Below, in pieces: positions 1 through 8,013 of a stretch of DNA of 64,000 bases. Position 1 is the stretch's first letter; every line of letters begins with the position of its first letter. Position numbers and translations under genes: made by a program. The DNA is from Pantoea sp. 18069 (GTDB lineage Bacteria; Pseudomonadota; Gammaproteobacteria; Burkholderiales; Burkholderiaceae_C), in assembly GCF_902706035.1 (NCBI RefSeq), contig NZ_CACSJA010000007.1:1-64000 (forward strand), given 5' to 3'. The notes beneath the pieces are model-generated. The model made no database searches, was not told the origin of the DNA, and saw only the letters and a list, made by a program, of their open reading frames with translations.

Positions 1-258
1 GGCGGCTGCGTGCAGTGAGGGGCGCAGCCCCAGCGTGACCAGCAGCATCAACTCCACCACGCTGGAGAACAGCAGCTCACGCGGGTACTGCCGGCTGCGG
101 TGCGCCTGGAACACCTCGTCGATCCAGGTGGCCGGCAATGCCTGATCCAACGCTAGGTGCGCCATCACGGCACCCGGTGCCTGCTGCTCGAACCGCTCAA
201 TGACTTCTTGCCAGATTTTCTTCTCCTGAACGCCCGCAAACCTCGGGCGCTCAGTAGG
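1..258 (-). pseudogene. IS4-type transposase, N-terminal part (runs off the window)
   Basis: The minus strand is open from position 258 to the window edge, about 86 codons. It reads like the N-terminal domain of IS4-type transposases that begin with a short helix followed by a conserved REL-LFSSVVELM stretch; here I read QEKKIWQEVIERF near the start and YPRELLFSSVVELM further in. There is a stop codon at 259-261. No ATG precedes the conserved start; the first in-frame ATG is at 165, inside the domain. The gene may use an alternative start, or its 5' end may be damaged. The catalytic DDE core would lie outside the window. The family assignment comes from remembered sequence similarity only. 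Confidence 0.6.
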
Positions 259-310
259 TTACATGAACACGATCGAAACACCTTGAAAGGGATGGCCCTT
301 AGAATCCCGT

Positions 311-570
311 TCGTTGGTGCTCGCGGCGTGGTTCACATGCCGCAGTTCAACGGGAAGCAGGAGGACCTACAAGCCCCCAGCCGCTGAAATGCAGCGCTGG
401 CGCGCCCCCGGGTCTGGCCTGCGCTGCCCCCGCAACGGTCAAACGGACGAAAGCCCCCCGGCGCAGCCGAGGTGCTTTCAGCATCCCTCCACATAGCCAC
501 TGGACGCCTTGAACAAGCGCCTGGGAAGGCGATGGATGCAGTGCCGCCAGCCCGGATACCGGCCAACAAA
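311..570 (+). promoter_or_regulatory. Cobalamin (adenosylcobalamin-type) riboswitch
   Basis: The conserved landmarks of the B12 riboswitch occur in order. They are CGGGAAGCAGG near 351, the B12-box-like CTGCCCCCGCAACGGT at about 423-438, CCACTGG near 497, GGGAAGGCGATGGA near 521, and AGCCCGGATACCGGCC near 550. GTTGG at 313-317 can pair with CCAAC at 563-567 to close the P1 stem. The element lies directly upstream of the TonB-dependent receptor operon, so that operon should be repressed when cobalamin is plentiful. Confidence 0.93.
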
Positions 571-575
571 GTGAC

Positions 576-605
576 AGCGCTGCCGCGTGAACGGGCGGCG
601 CTTTC
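576..605 (+). terminator. Riboswitch expression-platform hairpin
   Basis: AGCGCTGCC at 576-584 pairs with GGCGGCGCT at 594-602 (one G-U pair) and is followed by only three T residues. It sits just after the riboswitch aptamer and could be a weak intrinsic terminator or a helix that controls the readthrough structure. The short T-run makes pure transcription termination uncertain. Confidence 0.45.
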
Positions 606-665
606 GTAACGCCCAGACGCCGGCGGGGATGCCGGCCAGGGTTGCTTTTTTCGATTGCCCATTTC

Positions 666-2804
666 ATGAAGCCCGTCCTTCGTGCGCGCCTTGCTGCGCT
701 CCCGTTCGCCCTTGCGGCCGTCTATCCCTGGGTTCTCGTCCATGCGCAGAGCGCGGACAGCGCGCCCGCTCCCACGCTCGATGCGATCACCGTCACCGAA
801 GAGCGTGGCATCGCCACGCCGCTGGTGCAGAAATCGACGGCCGGCAGCCGGCTCGAGCTCACGCCGTTTGAAACGCCGGCCAGCGTGGCCATCATTGACG
901 GCGAGCTGATCCGTGCGCTGGGCACGACTTCGGTCATCGACGCCAAGACGCTGGCCCCGGGCATGAGCTCGGCCAACAGCCCGGGCAATGGCGGCAATGT
1001 GCTCAGCGCGCGCGGCTTCACCGGCGTCAACTCGGTCAAGCAGCTCTACAACGGCCTGGAACTGTCCAATGCGGGCGGCGTGGTGAGCTTTCCGTTCGAT
1101 CCCTGGAACGTCGAGCGCATCGAGGCGCTTTACGGCCCGGCCTCGGTGCTCTATGGCGCGGGCGCCATCGGCGGCGCGGTCAACGTGGTCAGCAAGCGCC
1201 CCGACCCGACGCAGTCCGCGCATGAAGTCGGCCTGGGTGTGGGCGGCGACAACTCCTGGCACCGGGCGCTGAGCAGCACCGGGCCGCTGGGCAATGGCTT
1301 TTCCTATCGCGTGGACCTGAGCCACCGCAGCTCGGACAACTGGGTGGACCGCGGGGAGTCCGAAACGCTGGCGGCTTCAGCCTCGCTGCGCTACGACCTG
1401 TCGCCGCAGCTGAACTTCATCCTGGCGGCCGACTACGGCCGGCAAAAGCCCATGCACTACCTGGGCACGCCGGTGTTCAACGGCGCGCCCGTGCCCGGCA
1501 CCGAAACGAAGAACTACAACATCGCCGACAGCGACCTGTTCTTCCAGGACCGCTGGGTCACGCTGGACACGCAGTGGCAGCCTTCGGCCGATATCAGCGT
1601 GCACAACACGCTCTACAGCCTGGAACACAACCGCCGCTACCGCGACGCGACCGTGTTCACCTATCTGCCGGCCACCTCCACCGTGCGCCGCACCAGCTAC
1701 CGCGATATCTCCTACTCGCGCCAGACCCAGGAAGGCATCAACACCTACGCGAAGTTCCAGGGACAGCTCGCTGGCCGCAAGAACCAGTTCCTCGCGGGCT
1801 TTCAGCTCGAGCGCGGCTACTACGACCGCTTCGACAACAACCGCGGCGGCAGCTCCACGGTGGACGCGTTCAACCCGGTGCCGGGCCACTACCGCGATGC
1901 GTGGCAGGGCGAATCTATCCCCATGTACTTCCTCGATCTCGAGCGCACCGGCGTTTTCTTCGAGAACCACCTGACGCTCAATGAGCGCTGGTCCATGGTT
2001 GCCGGCCTGCGCCACGACCGCTACAGCACCGAACGCGAAGACCGCCAGTCGAGCAAGATCACCAACGGCAAGGTCAGCGGAACGAGTGCCAGCCTGGGCC
2101 TGGTCTTCAACCCTGTGCCCGATGTGGCGCTGTACGGCCAGGTCGCGACGGCGCAGGACCCGGTGACTTCGCTGGCCAGCATAGGCGCCAACCAGCAGGG
2201 CTTTGGCCTGTCCGCGGGCCGGCAGGTCGAAGTGGGCCTCAAGCAAAGCCTCTGGGGCGGGCGCTTCGACTGGACGCTCGCGGCCTATCACCTGGTCAAG
2301 AAGGACCTGCTGACCGCCAACCTCGCCAACCCGACCCTCCAGGAACAGGTGGGCCAGCAGTCCTCGCGCGGCATCGAGGCCTCGGCATCAACGCGCCTGG
2401 GCGCATGGCGCCTGGAAATCAACGGCACCCTGCTCGACCCCAAGTTCGACGACTTCACGGCCCAGGTCGGCGGCGCCGCGCGCCAGCTCGCGGGCAATGT
2501 ACCCATGACCGTGCCCAAGCGCAGCGCGAACCTCGCCGCGTTCTGGCGCTTTGCGCCCGACTGGACCGCGCGCACTGCGCTGCAGTACGTGGGCCAGCGC
2601 TACGTGAACAACACCAACACCGCCTCGCTGCCGTCGTACACCGTGGTCAACGCGGGCATTAACTGGCGCGCGACCAAGGACATGACGCTGGACCTGCGCC
2701 TGGACAATGTGTTTGACAAAAGCTACGCCACGCAGGGCTCGGAAGTGCAGTGGATTCTCGGGCGGCCACGCACGCTGTGGCTGACCGGTGTCTATGCGTT
2801 CTGA
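666..2804 (+). CDS. TonB-dependent outer-membrane receptor (cobalamin/corrinoid-regulated)
   Basis: A 712-residue TonB-dependent receptor. A signal peptide (MKPVLRARLAALPFALAAV, cleavage after about VHA) is followed by a plug domain with the VERIEALYGPASVLYG and GGAVNVVSK motifs around residues 150-185. The rest is a long C-terminal beta-barrel ending in the terminal aromatic VYAF expected for outer-membrane insertion. I chose the ATG at 666 because the longer reading starts with TTG at 642. The cobalamin riboswitch upstream and the ABC importer downstream suggest uptake of cobalamin, a corrinoid or a cobalt complex. By sequence the barrel looks as much like a siderophore receptor as like BtuB, so the ligand is inferred from regulation. 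Its stop overlaps the next gene by 11 bases. Confidence 0.9.
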   Translation: MKPVLRARLAALPFALAAVYPWVLVHAQSADSAPAPTLDAITVTEERGIATPLVQKSTAGSRLELTPFETPASVAIIDGELIRALGTTSVIDAKTLAPGMSSANSPGNGGNVLSARGFTGVNSVKQLYNGLELSNAGGVVSFPFDPWNVERIEALYGPASVLYGAGAIGGAVNVVSKRPDPTQSAHEVGLGVGGDNSWHRALSSTGPLGNGFSYRVDLSHRSSDNWVDRGESETLAASASLRYDLSPQLNFILAADYGRQKPMHYLGTPVFNGAPVPGTETKNYNIADSDLFFQDRWVTLDTQWQPSADISVHNTLYSLEHNRRYRDATVFTYLPATSTVRRTSYRDISYSRQTQEGINTYAKFQGQLAGRKNQFLAGFQLERGYYDRFDNNRGGSSTVDAFNPVPGHYRDAWQGESIPMYFLDLERTGVFFENHLTLNERWSMVAGLRHDRYSTEREDRQSSKITNGKVSGTSASLGLVFNPVPDVALYGQVATAQDPVTSLASIGANQQGFGLSAGRQVEVGLKQSLWGGRFDWTLAAYHLVKKDLLTANLANPTLQEQVGQQSSRGIEASASTRLGAWRLEINGTLLDPKFDDFTAQVGGAARQLAGNVPMTVPKRSANLAAFWRFAPDWTARTALQYVGQRYVNNTNTASLPSYTVVNAGINWRATKDMTLDLRLDNVFDKSYATQGSEVQWILGRPRTLWLTGVYAF

Positions 2805-3882
2805 CGACCGCATTCCGGGCCGCCGCCAGGCGCTGCTGCACGGCCTGGCGGGCGCGGCCGGTCTTGCTGGGTTCGCTGCCGGCGCGGCGCGCGCGGCCAC
2901 GCAGATCACCGACGATCTGGGCCGCAGCGTGGCGGTCACGCTGCCGCTGCGGCGTGTCGTGGTGTTCAACCGCTACACGACCGAGTTCATACGCGCCATA
3001 GGCGCGATGCCGGCCGTGGTCGGCGTGGACTTCGATGGCCGCAAGTTCCCCGACTACTGGCCCGGCGTGACACCCGGCATGCTGGCCGGCAGCGGCCAGT
3101 CCAGCCTGAACTACGAAGCCATCGTCGGCATGCAGGCCGACGCGGTCTTCATGCCGCGCAACAGCGACTGGAAGAAGGCCGCCCAGGTGCTGCAGCCCTT
3201 CGGCATTCCCGTGATCGTCGTGACCGGCTGGGATTTGCTCAAGCACGAGTGGAACGTCACGCTGCTGGGCCGGCTGTTCCAGCAGCCCGAGCGCGCCGCG
3301 CAGCTCAACGCCTTCTATCGCCACTGGAGGGACACATTGCACCGCCGCCTGCAGGGCGTCACGCCCAAGCGCGTGTATTTCGAGGAAGTCGGCCAGTACA
3401 GGACCGCGCTGCAGGGCTCGGGCTGGCACGACATGATCGAAGCCGGCGGCGGGCGCAATGTGTTTGGCGACATTCTGCTGCCCGGCGGCGTCTCGCCGCG
3501 CGGCAATGTGCAGAACTTCGAGGTCGACCCCGAAGAGGTGCAGGCGCGCAGCCCCGAAGTCGTCATCAAGCTGCAGCCCGGCCAGTACCTGCCGCATCCG
3601 CGCGCGTTCTCGGCCGAGGTGCTGGGCAAGCTCGCCGCGCGCCCCGGCCTGCAGGGCACGCCGGCCCTGCGCCGCGCGCAGGTCTATCACCTGAGCTATT
3701 ACCTCGCCTCGGCTTGCTCCAAGATCACGGGCGCGCTGCAGATCGCGCAGTGGCTGCACCCCGAGCGCATGGTGGGCATAGATACCGAGGCGGTCATGGG
3801 AACCTGGCTGCAGGACTTCCAGGGCGTGCCCGCCCAGCGCGGCTACTGGCAATCGCTGGACAGCGCGAAGGAGCGCGCATGA
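2794..3882 (+). CDS. ABC transporter periplasmic binding protein (BtuF/FepB-like)
   Basis: A 362-residue binding protein for metal chelates or vitamin B12. The N-terminus has a Tat-like signal with a twin arginine (GRRQALLHGLAGAAGLAG) and a cleavage site near ARA-A. The mature part begins with the ITDDLGRSVAVTLPLRRVVV stretch typical of the cobalamin/iron-complex fold, followed by the first lobe. The second lobe includes VVIKLQPGQYLPHP. It should deliver a receptor-imported ligand from the periplasm to the permease encoded next. The ATG at 2794 was chosen; it overlaps the receptor gene, and the stop overlaps the permease start (ATGA). The ligand is inferred from the riboswitch. Confidence 0.85.
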   Translation: MRSDDRIPGRRQALLHGLAGAAGLAGFAAGAARAATQITDDLGRSVAVTLPLRRVVVFNRYTTEFIRAIGAMPAVVGVDFDGRKFPDYWPGVTPGMLAGSGQSSLNYEAIVGMQADAVFMPRNSDWKKAAQVLQPFGIPVIVVTGWDLLKHEWNVTLLGRLFQQPERAAQLNAFYRHWRDTLHRRLQGVTPKRVYFEEVGQYRTALQGSGWHDMIEAGGGRNVFGDILLPGGVSPRGNVQNFEVDPEEVQARSPEVVIKLQPGQYLPHPRAFSAEVLGKLAARPGLQGTPALRRAQVYHLSYYLASACSKITGALQIAQWLHPERMVGIDTEAVMGTWLQDFQGVPAQRGYWQSLDSAKERA

Positions 3883-4970
3883 GCGCGATCACCGCGGTCC
3901 CGGCCGAGGCCGCATTGCCGCAGGCGCTGCGCCGACTGCGCGCAAGCCGCTGGCGCATCGGGGCCCTGGCGCTGGCTGCACTGGCACTGGCCGTGCTCGC
4001 CTCGCTGAGCCTGGGCGTGCAGTCGCAGTCCATGGGCACGGTGGCGCAACAGTTGCTGTCGCTGCTGCCGGGCCTGGATGGGCTGGCCGTCGACGGCCCG
4101 CAGCGCAATGTGCTGCTGCAGCTGCGCCTGCCGCGCACGGCCATGGCCCTGGTCTGCGGCGCGGGGCTGGCCATGGCCGGGGTCGCGATGCAGGGCATTA
4201 CCCGCAACCCGCTGGTCAGCCCCTACACGCTGGGCATTTCGCCGGCCGCGGCGTTTGGCGCGTCGATTGCCATTTTGCTGGGCTGGAACAATCTTCCGGC
4301 CGTCGGCGCCTGGTGGACGGTGGGCCTGGCTTTTGCCGCGGCCATGGTCTGCGCGGCCGCGGTGCTGGCGCTGGCCTCGCTGCGCGGCGTCAACGCCATG
4401 GTGCTGGTGCTCGCCGGCGTGGCGTTCACCTATCTGTTCGGCGCGCTCACGGCAACGCTGCAGTTCTTTGCCAGCGAGCAGCAGCTCGCGGCCATCGTGC
4501 ACTGGACTTTCGGCTCGCTCAACGGCCGCACCTGGCATGAAGTGGCCGTGGCCGGCGCCGTGTGCCTGGTCTGCACGCCCGTGCTGCTCGCGCATGCGGG
4601 CGCGCTCAATGCGTTCAGCGCGGGCGGCGACGATGTGGCCGCGTCCCTGGGCGTGGCCGTGGCGCGCGCGCGCATTGCCATCACGCTGGCCGCCGTGCTC
4701 AGCAGCGCGGCCATCGTGAGCTTCACGGGCGTGATCGGTTTTGTGGGCCTGGTCGCGCCGCATATCGCGCGCCTGCTGATAGGCGGCGACCACCGCGCCC
4801 TGCTGCCGTTTGCCGCCGTGGTCGGCGCGCTGCTGGTGCTGCTGGCCGACATGGCCGGGCGCCTGCTGTTCGCGCCGGTGATTGTGCCCGTGGGCATCGT
4901 CGTCGCCTTTCTGGGCGTGCCCTTGTTCCTGCACCTGCTGCTCACGCGGCGCAACGAGATGGCATCATGA
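3879..4970 (+). CDS. ABC transporter permease, FecCD/BtuC family
   Basis: A 363-residue inner-membrane permease of the FecCD family with about ten hydrophobic segments. Typical motifs are visible: LRLPRTAMALVCGAGLAMAG with MQGITRNPLVSPYTLGIS (about residues 85-120), and IGFVGLVAPHIARLLIGGDH near residue 290, the segment that contacts the ATPase. It would form the transmembrane channel of the importer with the neighbouring ATPase. The start overlaps the binding-protein stop by four bases (ATGA), indicating translational coupling, and its own stop overlaps the ATPase start in the same way. Confidence 0.92.
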   Translation: MSAITAVPAEAALPQALRRLRASRWRIGALALAALALAVLASLSLGVQSQSMGTVAQQLLSLLPGLDGLAVDGPQRNVLLQLRLPRTAMALVCGAGLAMAGVAMQGITRNPLVSPYTLGISPAAAFGASIAILLGWNNLPAVGAWWTVGLAFAAAMVCAAAVLALASLRGVNAMVLVLAGVAFTYLFGALTATLQFFASEQQLAAIVHWTFGSLNGRTWHEVAVAGAVCLVCTPVLLAHAGALNAFSAGGDDVAASLGVAVARARIAITLAAVLSSAAIVSFTGVIGFVGLVAPHIARLLIGGDHRALLPFAAVVGALLVLLADMAGRLLFAPVIVPVGIVVAFLGVPLFLHLLLTRRNEMAS

Positions 4971-5776
4971 GCCAAGCCCCTCTCCTGCAGGCCACGGCAC
5001 TGCGCAGCCGCTATGGCGGGCGCGCTTCGGCCGAAGTGCTGCGCGGCGTGGATTTCACGCTGGCACCGGGCGAAGTGCTGGGCCTGGTCGGCCCCAACGG
5101 CTCGGGCAAGAGCTCGCTGCTCAAGTGTCTTGCGGGCCTGCGGCCGCTGAGCGGCGGCAGCCTGCTGCTCGAAGGCCGTTCGCTGGCCGGCCATACGCGC
5201 CACGAACTGGCGCGCGCCATTGCCTATGTGCCCCAGCACACCGGCCCGAGCATGTCGCTGCGCGTGATCGACATGGTGCTGCTGGGCCGGCTGCCCCACC
5301 GCGGCCGCGGCACGGCGCAGCAGGACGAAGCGATTGCGCTGGCCGCGATAGCACGCCTGGCGCTGCAGCCGCTGGCGCTGCGCCACTTCAGCGATCTGAG
5401 CGGCGGCGAACGCCAGCGCGTGCTGATGGCGCGCGCCCTGGCCCAGCAGGGCCGGCTGCTGCTGCTCGATGAACCGACCAGCGACCTGGACCTGCGCCAC
5501 CAGCTCGCGACACTGCAGACCGTGCACGAGCTGTCGCGCCAGCGCGGCGTGGGCGCGGTCATCGCCATCCATGACCTGGCGCTGGCCGCGCGCTTTTGCG
5601 ACCGGCTGCTGATGCTGCGCGCCGGCGCCGTGCTGGCTGCCGGCACGCCGCAGCAGGTGCTCACTGCCGACAACGTTGAAGCCCTGTTCGGCGTCAGCGC
5701 ACGCATAGGCAGCGATGGCGGCCTGCCCTATGTCATTCCGATTGCCGCACAGAACAGCGAAAGCGAGGCTGCATGA
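4967..5776 (+). CDS. ABC transporter ATP-binding protein, BtuD/FepC-like
   Basis: A 269-residue ATPase. The Walker A motif is GPNGSGKSS (about residue 44), the ABC signature is LSGGERQRV (about 144), Walker B is LLLLDEPTSDLD (about 165), and the switch histidine is in AIHDLALAARF (about 202). It powers import of the cobalamin or metal-chelate ligand through the FecCD permease. Both ends overlap their neighbours by four bases, so receptor, binding protein, permease, ATPase and the next gene form one coupled operon under the riboswitch. Confidence 0.93.
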   Translation: MSQAPLLQATALRSRYGGRASAEVLRGVDFTLAPGEVLGLVGPNGSGKSSLLKCLAGLRPLSGGSLLLEGRSLAGHTRHELARAIAYVPQHTGPSMSLRVIDMVLLGRLPHRGRGTAQQDEAIALAAIARLALQPLALRHFSDLSGGERQRVLMARALAQQGRLLLLDEPTSDLDLRHQLATLQTVHELSRQRGVGAVIAIHDLALAARFCDRLLMLRAGAVLAAGTPQQVLTADNVEALFGVSARIGSDGGLPYVIPIAAQNSESEAA

Positions 5777-6543
5777 ACACCCCACCACCGCGGCGCGCCG
5801 CCATCCTGCTGGCCAAGGCGTCGATCACCGGCGCGTCCCAGCGCGAAATGGAAGAGCTCGCCCAACGCACCCAGGCCGCGCTGTCAGGGCACTTCGCCGC
5901 GGTCGTGCACGCGTTCAGCGAACAGGGCAGCCCCAGCCTGCGCCAAGCGCTGGACCTGCTGGCTGCGGACGATGCCGACGACATCACCATCGTGCCGCTG
6001 CTGCTGCCCATGGAGCCGGGGTTTCGCAGCTGGATCACGGGCGCGGTACAGCGCTGGCGGCGCGCTGCCCAGGGCGCGCAGACGCATCGACTTCCCGAGG
6101 TGCACCTGTGCACTGCGCCCGGCGATAGCCTGGCCATCGATGTGCTGGTGCAAGGTCTGCTGCAGCAGACCCCGGTTTCTGTGGATGCGCCCGCGGCGGC
6201 CCTGCCCGCGGGCTCGGTGATTCCGCCGCAAAAGCGCCGCGTACTGGTCTGCCAGGGTGGGCCCTGCAACCACGCGGGCGCGGCCCTGGTCTGGGGCCAT
6301 CTGCGCAACGAGCAAAAGCGCCTGGACCTGCGCAATGCGGGCGGGGGCATGATGAGCGCGCGCACCAGTTGCCTCGGGCCCTGCAACCTCGGGCCCGTGG
6401 TGCAGGTGTTTCCCGAAGGCACCTGGTACGGCGGCGTCGATGAAGCCGGCATGGACCGCATCATCGCCTCGCACCTGCTGGGCGGCGAAGTCGTCGCCGA
6501 TCTGGCCTATGCGCCGCTGCCGGCCAAGCAGATGCTGCGCTGA
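5773..6543 (+). CDS. CbiX-like domain fused to a thioredoxin-like [2Fe-2S] ferredoxin
   Basis: A 256-residue two-domain protein. Residues about 8-130 have the fold pattern of CbiX/SirB cobalt chelatases, with ITIVPLLLPM at the end of a strand. The HGS motif that normally carries the first metal-binding histidine reads AKAS here, and the histidine expected after the PLLL strand is also missing. Residues about 155-256 look like a thioredoxin-like [2Fe-2S] ferredoxin, with Cys160 and Cys165 (CQGGPC) and Cys200 and Cys204 (CLGPC). It is coupled by ATGA to the transporter ATPase. The chelatase is probably inactive in its classical form; a role in handling or reducing imported corrinoid or cobalt is inference. 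Confidence 0.75.
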   Translation: MNTPPPRRAAILLAKASITGASQREMEELAQRTQAALSGHFAAVVHAFSEQGSPSLRQALDLLAADDADDITIVPLLLPMEPGFRSWITGAVQRWRRAAQGAQTHRLPEVHLCTAPGDSLAIDVLVQGLLQQTPVSVDAPAAALPAGSVIPPQKRRVLVCQGGPCNHAGAALVWGHLRNEQKRLDLRNAGGGMMSARTSCLGPCNLGPVVQVFPEGTWYGGVDEAGMDRIIASHLLGGEVVADLAYAPLPAKQMLR

Positions 6544-6552
6544 ACGCAGGCT

Positions 6553-6861
6553 TCAGTCGGCCGCGCGGCTGTCGATGACGGCGAAATGCTCCACATGCGG
6601 CGGCTGTGCGAAGAACGGGCCGATGAGCGCGCGCCATTCGGTGAAGGCCGGCGATTCGCGAAAGCCCACCGTGTGGTCCTCGAGCGTCGCCCAGTGCACC
6701 GTGAGCACATAGCGGCCCGGGGTTTCGATGCAGGCCAGCACGCTGTGGCCGCCATAGCCTGCCGCTTTCGACAGCACGGTCGCCACCGCGTTCTTCAGCA
6801 CCGGGCCAAAGGCTTCGTGCTTTGCGGGATCGATCTTGAAATCCACCACTTCGACAATCAT
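6553..6861 (-). CDS. Antibiotic biosynthesis monooxygenase (ABM) family protein
   Basis: A 102-residue single-domain protein that starts with the MIVEVVDFKIDP strand. It has the typical dimeric alpha/beta-barrel pattern of the ABM family, including the YVLTVHWATLEDH and FRESPAFTEWRALIGPFF segments. Members include small monooxygenases without cofactors and haem-degrading enzymes; the substrate here is unknown. It is convergent with the cobalamin operon, with nine bases between the stop codons. The start was placed at 6861 because the family begins here. The longer reading upstream is translated intergenic sequence containing a hairpin. Confidence 0.8.
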   Translation of the reverse strand: MIVEVVDFKIDPAKHEAFGPVLKNAVATVLSKAAGYGGHSVLACIETPGRYVLTVHWATLEDHTVGFRESPAFTEWRALIGPFFAQPPHVEHFAVIDSRAAD

Positions 6862-6885
6862 CGGTCTCTCCAATAGAAGGAAAAT

Positions 6886-6908
6886 CCCGGCCTGAACCGC
6901 AGGCCGGG
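6886..6908. repeat. Perfect 9-bp inverted repeat upstream of the ABM gene
   Basis: CCCGGCCTG at 6886-6894 and CAGGCCGGG at 6900-6908 form a stem with a five-base loop. Read on the minus strand it is followed by ATTTTCC. It could be a weak terminator or a leader hairpin of the ABM gene, whose start codon is 25 bases away. Confidence 0.5.
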
Positions 6909-7071
6909 CAGCGCTTCGCACTGTACGGGAAAAAAAGGCCGCTTTGCTGACGGTCTCGCCCGGCGCAGACGCAAGCGCCGGGCGCGCACGCACGCCAGCC
7001 CTGGCCTGACACGCACGCCGGCAATCCTGGAATCTACTGGTGTCGTCCACAACGCCCGGGGAGACACGCAT

Positions 7072-8010
7072 ATGACAGGTTTCGTGCGCAGTTTCGTGCG
7101 CCCGCTGGTGCTCACGGCCGTGGCCGGACTCCTGCTGCTGGCGGGCAGCGCGCATGCGCAAAACGGCTATACGCAGACGCGCTACCCCATCGTGCTGGTG
7201 CACGGGATGTTCGGTTTTGACTCGGTCCTGGGCATCGATTACTTCTATGGCATCCCCGATGCCTTGCGCCAGGGCGGGGCGCGCATCCATGTGGCCCAGG
7301 TGTCCGCAGTCCACAGCACGGAAGTGCGCGGCGAGCAGTTGCTGCAGCAGGTCAAGACCATCCTGGCCTTGACCGGCGTGCCCAAGGTCAACCTGGTGGG
7401 ACACTCGCACGGAGGGCTCACTGCGCGTTACGTGGCGGGCGTCGCACCGCAGCTGGTCGCATCCGTCACCGCCATCGGCTCCCCCCACAGAGGGTCGCGC
7501 CTCGCGGACATGCTGCGCGCCGCCGCGCCCGAGGGATCGGCGGCGGCAGCATGGGCGCAAGGCGCAGCCCATGCGCTGCTGACGTTGATCAAGCTGCTGT
7601 CCGGGGGAAGCAGCTTGCCGCAGTTGCCGCCAGCGGCCCTGGACTCGTTCACCAGGCCTGGCATAAGCGACTTCAACCAGCGCTTTCCCCAAGGCCTGCC
7701 CAGCGACTGCGGCGACGGGGACGAAGTGGTGGATGGCGTGCGCTACTACTCGTGGACCGGCATCCAGCCCCGCACCAACCTGCTCGATGCCAGCGATATC
7801 GTGTTCAGCCTGCTGAGCCGGGTGTTTGACGAACCCAATGACGGCATGGTCCCGGCGTGTTCGTCACACCTGGGAAAGCACCTCGGCGACTACCCACAGA
7901 ACCATCTGGACGAAATCAACCAGTTGCTGGGTTTGCGCGACGGGTTCTCGACCGATCCGGTGACGCTGTACCGCCAGCACGCCCACCGGCTGCAACGCCT
8001 GGGCCTGTAG
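7072..8010 (+). CDS. lip: Secreted triacylglycerol lipase, bacterial lipase subfamily I.1/I.2
   Basis: A 312-residue extracellular lipase. A Sec signal peptide (cleavage near AHA-QNGYTQ, residue 29) precedes the mature enzyme, which begins with YPIVLVHGMFGFD carrying the oxyanion-hole region. The nucleophile Ser112 lies in GHSHGG. Asp257 in NDGMVP and His278 in NHLDEINQL are the likely triad partners. The gene is followed three bases later by its foldase, the hallmark of Pseudomonas/Burkholderia lipases that fold in the periplasm with a dedicated chaperone before type II secretion. There is a GGGGAG ribosome-binding site upstream. Function is secure; substrate preference is not readable. Confidence 0.93.
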   Translation: MTGFVRSFVRPLVLTAVAGLLLLAGSAHAQNGYTQTRYPIVLVHGMFGFDSVLGIDYFYGIPDALRQGGARIHVAQVSAVHSTEVRGEQLLQQVKTILALTGVPKVNLVGHSHGGLTARYVAGVAPQLVASVTAIGSPHRGSRLADMLRAAAPEGSAAAAWAQGAAHALLTLIKLLSGGSSLPQLPPAALDSFTRPGISDFNQRFPQGLPSDCGDGDEVVDGVRYYSWTGIQPRTNLLDASDIVFSLLSRVFDEPNDGMVPACSSHLGKHLGDYPQNHLDEINQLLGLRDGFSTDPVTLYRQHAHRLQRLGL

Positions 8011-8013
8011 ACC

